Below, piece by piece: positions 59,678-64,000 of a DNA stretch of 64,000 nucleotides. The stretch is from contig NC_135777.1 of assembly GCF_028453695.1 (NCBI RefSeq), forward strand, positions 11,955,714 through 12,019,713, given 5' to 3'. Positions within the stretch are counted from its first letter, which is position 1; each line of letters opens with the position of its first letter. The translations under genes and the position numbers were made by a program. The stretch comes from Augochlora pura. Its lineage: Eukaryota > Arthropoda > Insecta > Hymenoptera > Halictidae. The notes beneath the pieces are model-generated. The model made no database searches. It was not told the origin of the DNA and saw only the letters and a program-made list of their open reading frames with translations.

Positions 59678-61159
59678 GCAACGGCCGAAGCCGGTTTACA
59701 AAGTCAACCTCCCACGAAAGTAGGCGGACTTGCGGATAGAATCACGCGCAATTGTGATCCAGATGGATCAGTCGGTCTTTGCTGGGCGTGAATGCGTAAA
59801 TTTCATGTTCGGCTAATAATTTCCGCGTTATTCAGTCAGAATACTGTTTTTCTTGTTAAACAGATTTACTGAACACGTTGATTTTAATGGAAATACGGGA
59901 CGCTGTTTAACAATACATGAACAGTTGTCCTATGTGTTTGCGCTTATCGTTGGCAATTATCTATATATTGAACGATAAATAAGTTTCAACGAAAACGATG
60001 CGCTCCTTGATCAGTAGAAATCATCATAAGGATTTCATGAGATGGTCGAAGAGAGAAAGAGATATCAATATGTATACAGTCTATTGCAATTGATCCAGAC
60101 AGTTTTTAGTTTGCATACAAAATCGTGGTCTATAATTTTTTTAAATAATAATTCGTTTAAATAATTTATTAAAACTTGCTCATAATATAGCATGTGGACA
60201 TTTTTAACTGAGTAACTTAGTTCGGCTTTCCAATAAAAATGTTCTTGTGCTTGAAATTCTACGTGTATATAATGGACTTTTAATTAACGTAAACACTGTT
60301 TGTAGATTCTTATGTATGTTTCTGAATGTTCGATATAACTGTCCTTTAATCGTTACAATATAAAAATTATTTTTATTTTATTGGAATAGAAGAAAAAATA
60401 TTTATCAAACAGAAAATATCAAATAAAATTTTTAAACAGTTTTGAGTTTTCAGCTCGTTCGATCGTCTGACTGGATGAAAATCTGCACGCTTTATGTCCA
60501 TCGTAGCAAAGCAACGGCGACCACATAGTGCAATAAACGCTATCGCGTATATGTCCTTTTAAAACATTCTTGCATTCAACTTCGTAGCTCCTTAGAGGTT
60601 TGACAGTAAAGATGTCACAAGTATGAGACATCGCGAGATAACTCTAAATGATGCGGCATATAAAAGTTGTTGCACCGTTTTCCCAATTGGCGCGACGCTC
60701 TTCAAAACATGTAAAGGATGGTCGTCGTTAGAACGATAAAAACTGAACGTTGTCCAGACGGTGATGGTGATGGAACGTCATTTCGTAAAGTTTAAAGTTG
60801 TTTTAGGATCATCTATTCGGATAATCTCGCGGCGTCGAGTACAAAGGATTTACCAGTAAGGAGGATCCTGATATGTACAACAAAATTACAATTGGTCCAG
60901 TTTAGTACTCGATTAAATACCTAAAAAGGAAGATCTCAACGAGCTTGTTGCTCTTGAAAATTAAAAAATCTCGAACAGATCTGCGATAAGAATAAGATGT
61001 TCTCGAGTATGTCGAATCAGACCGCATTAATCATCGTTACACCACGAATATTTATACAAAGAAAACCTTTTTCACAGTTGTAACAAACGGGAGACAAGTA
61101 GAAACATCCTATAACAAATTCAGGGAATTAGAAACAATATATAGATATTCGAGCCTTCC

Positions 61160-61186
61160 ATTTTATTTCAAATCCACAGTCTAGTC
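61160..61186 (-). mobile_element. Terminus of dispersed inverted-repeat family
   Basis: ATTTCAAATCCACAGTCTAG then TCACC is the family terminus in reverse orientation. A weak possible mate, CAGACCGCATTAATCATC, begins near 61018, which would give an element of about 170 bp. Confidence 0.4.
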
Positions 61187-61503
61187 ACCGGGATAAAATT
61201 CTAAAAATATGTCGACATATGATTCACTTTGCAAAATTCTGAACTATATGGGCACTCTTAATTTAAAAGCTTGTTATAATTTTATACAAGTGTTTTCATA
61301 GTAGACGTTTTACTGCGAATAAAAGAATCGTGCATATTTTCTAAAAATAATAACTCAGCAATAACAATTCAGTGTATCATGTCATTAAAAGAATTCATTG
61401 TAATTGAGAGTACTTGGAACTTTTAACACTAGTTTAGGAAGATTAGAAAATAGAAGATCGTTTTTCTGTATAATTATCTTGTTAAAAATATATGTTCATT
61501 ACT

Positions 61504-61711
61504 GATGATTAGACTGCGGACTGTCACGCCTTTAACACAAAACCAGACACGTTAAACATACAATAAGCAACATTTTAGAAGAACTTAGAGATACTATCAT
61601 ATTTTCTGCGATTTATTAAAGTTATACAATAAGAAACTCTGTGCAATGCCCACTTCTTATAATTAGTATAGGAAATTTTCATACTGCATAAAAATCAGCG
61701 GCTTACCGATA
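61504..61711. mobile_element. MITE of the GACTGCGGATTTTTATGC family (about 208 bp)
   Basis: The left end reads GATGATTAGACTGCGGACTG. The right end reads TGCATAAAAATCAGCGGCTT, whose reverse AAGCCGCTGATTTTTATGCA aligns with the family consensus. The length agrees with the copy at 44637-44840. Confidence 0.5.
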
Positions 61712-64000
61712 ATTTCTTAGTCAATATTGAATGCTTTAGAAAATTGAAGAAGATGAGATAGATGTGTCGATTAATATTAATATTTCTATTAAGACGAAGT
61801 AAACGAAAGGAAATTGCAAAACGCAAGTACGCGGAACGTTCTGCGGACATTTCGCGTACCTATCTGGTTTTGCTGAAAAATTAACGATTCTAAAACCCGC
61901 CTCTAATTGCATCTCGACCGTCCATTGCATTTTTCGCGGATGCAAGTTTATGCGTTGGAATTGCGACTCTAAGAGAAATTAAACAGTGATGTTAACGTCC
62001 ACTTGTACCAATTCCTGGCTTTCCTGCTTGCTCGGGTAGCTATAACCGGCGAGCTTGTATCGCAGAATTTCAGTAGGTTTATCGGCAGTGAAGTTACGAT
62101 AATGTTTCCTGGTCAGGTGGCGGCAGAGGCTGCTATAGAACTTCTTTACACGCCTAGCGGCCGCACTAAAGACATGGAAATATGGTTAACTCATTACGAT
62201 AATTCCACGTTCCTCTCTTTGTAATTCATCTCATCGTAAAGACCATTCGTCAATACCTACGTGGTCTTTTAGCTTCTGTTTTTAATTAGTCGATGTCCGT
62301 GCAAACACACTTTTCGCCTGTGCCAAATATTCTTTTGCGTTTCCAATTAAATATCGGGAAATCATTTTTGTTATAAAACATTGTTATCTACTGAAATGTT
62401 ACAAATTATTTTTTTTACATGAAAATGTCAAAAAGCATTTCTTTACGTGAAAATGTTTGAAAGTGTTGTTTACATTTTAATTACATATAAATTTTTAATT
62501 CAACTTATTTAAATGCATGTGGTTGTCCATTTTTCGGAACGATCGATTATATCATAATCAGACAAAACTTAAATGTAATCGTTAGACACTTCTTATTTAA
62601 AATACACTTACGATATTTAGGGAATATATACAGGCTGTGTGTAAGAATATGCGAACTGCATCCGAAATATACAAAGCCTATGCAGCATAGATTGGAAAAA
62701 TGTACACTTGCGTAGATACCAAAAATTTCGTCAAGTTGTCTTACATATAAATGTATTTAATATTAAACAAACTATTCTAAAAGATACTTACGTTATAGTT
62801 ATTCTACGTATTATGCAAATATTAACTTCTTTTCATTTGCGTAAACTTCACAGTCTATACATCACTTTTGTCAAGTCACGTTCTACCATAAAGATCATTA
62901 TGTTCTCATTTTCAGGAAAATAGTTGTACGCATTTTCAACATACTAAAGAACATAGTATTTATCTCGTAGACTCCGATTAAGATTCAGTGTGTTTCGTAA
63001 ATAAGCAATAGGGTCTGCAGCAACTCATTGGAGTATTGTATACAGTCCATGTACTACCAAATGTTGACTTGCTATTTGTCATAACACTAAGAGTAGCGTT
63101 CTTAAGCCTTGGACTACGGAACGGGAAGCAGCTCGTGATAAGTAGTACTCCATAAGACCGATGCTTGTTTAAAATAGCAAGTGTTGTGGACGGGACTTTC
63201 TACACTTGGTCTTCAGCCATTAAATGATTAGTCAAAACATATTTAACTTTAGAATAACAATCTTACGACTCTGCTGCTGATTGTTGTATCGAATCAACAA
63301 GATTAATACCACAATTTGCAAATCAAATATATTTCGGCAGCTACAAAATTGTAAGGTCATTAAAAAAATTTAAGGTTATCATTACATAACTTTCTTATTG
63401 TAATTATAAAAAGCAGAAACATATTTTTATCTAACATGTTTTTTACAATTAACACAAACAACTTTTATTTCGCTAAAGACCTGAAATTTAGTTTCTATTT
63501 TTAATATCTGTATCGCACAAACACGACTAACTGTGACTAAACGAAACACAGGCAAATAAAATTATTCTTTAATAGATAAACACAAGGAGAACCACGTTTC
63601 TAACATCTGAAAAAATATATGAATTTTAGAACTCTACTTTTTCCAAAACGCCAACTATTATTTTAAAAAGAAAATTACCGTGGTCAGTACTAACAACATT
63701 GTTGCAAGTCATCGAAACGAGAAATATTAGTGATTTCACTGCTCGGTTCAATTTCATTAAAACGAACGGTGACGATATTTGCGCAGTGTTTTCGATGAAA
63801 AACAGGATGCAACACTTAATTTTCGCCTCGACTTCCACATGGGTAACATCTTCAACGAGCACACTAACTCGCTCGGTTGAAAAGTTTCTGCGAAGGGTGG
63901 TACGATAGTTTTTCATTTCCTCCGGGTAGCGCGCTATAGCACGCTAATAAAATTATATTAATTAGTACTTTCCAATAATAAAACGGTTTAAACTGTCGTT

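Larger units (their letters stand above)
41617..64000. other. About 22 kb with no recognised gene, transposon-rich
   Basis: I found no exon chain with matching phases and no familiar protein in any frame. The longest frames (for example 53248-53688 minus and 59064-59564 plus) come from a GC-rich or a CT-rich patch. Frames at 46744-46959 (hydrophobic), 45917-46153, 56969-57208 and 62003-62224 are isolated, have no clear splice partners, and I do not recognise them. The stretch could be intron or upstream DNA of a large gene extending beyond the window. Supported contents are listed individually. Confidence 0.5.

Noticed and set aside
60659..60666. TATAAAAG match as a promoter
   Set aside because: No downstream reading frame or splice site supports a gene start.
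63069..63182. 10-bp inverted repeat CTTGCTATTT / AAATAGCAAG
   Set aside because: Short inverted repeats at this spacing are expected by chance in AT-rich DNA, and I saw no extension of the arms.
1..64000. tRNA, snRNA, rRNA or CRISPR features
   Set aside because: I scanned by eye for tRNA B-box-like GGTTCGANNCC and U6-like sequence and found nothing convincing. No CRISPR-like array exists, and none is expected in animal nuclear DNA. A covariance-model scan would be decisive.

Overview
The window is animal nuclear DNA, most likely from an insect and probably a hymenopteran. The genes have GT-AG introns, the intergenic DNA is AT-rich with scattered GC-rich patches, simple repeats (GA/CT, CA/TG, AT) are frequent, and small inverted-repeat transposons occur throughout. 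The proteins look insect-like. The hymenopteran guess rests mainly on recalled transposon termini (TTAA-CCCTTTGCACTCG type) and is inference.

Layout. (1) 1-660: the last two exons of a plus-strand gene that enters from the left and that I do not recognise. (2) 660-11282: about 10 kb without a recognisable gene, with many microsatellites; its right end is probably the 3' UTR of the next gene. (3) 11283-30312, minus strand: the complete coding region of cAMP-dependent protein kinase type II regulatory subunit (Pka-R2), eight coding exons giving 386 aa, with a 12-kb second intron and one apparent GC-AG intron. (4) 31573-34168, plus strand: POP1, the large protein of RNase P/MRP (2 exons, 836 aa). 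(5) 34250-36249: a gene-free gap with a GC-rich patch and a possible solo LTR. (6) 36250-37177, plus: unc-119 (4 exons, 226 aa). (7) 37796-38959, minus: an ABHD11-like serine hydrolase (4 exons, 317 aa), convergent with unc-119. (8) 40261-41549, plus: TMED2-type p24 cargo receptor (3 exons, 206 aa), divergent from ABHD11. (9) 41617-64000: about 22 kb in which I recognise no gene, rich in small DNA transposons, a degenerate minisatellite and a GC-rich patch followed by one candidate first exon.

The genes are unrelated housekeeping and signalling genes: PKA signalling, tRNA/rRNA processing, lipidated-cargo transport, mitochondrial lipid or acyl hydrolysis, and early secretory traffic. I see no operon and no functional cluster. 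Exon boundaries were placed by hand from splice consensus and reading phase; all five complete or partial models close in phase.

No previously undescribed system stands out. The most informative unexplained structure is in the non-coding DNA: a family of about 200-bp inverted-repeat elements sharing the terminus GACTGCGGATTTTTATGC, TTAA-flanked piggyBac-like MITEs, three other foldback elements, and a tandem array of about 55-bp units at 52.8-53.2 kb.
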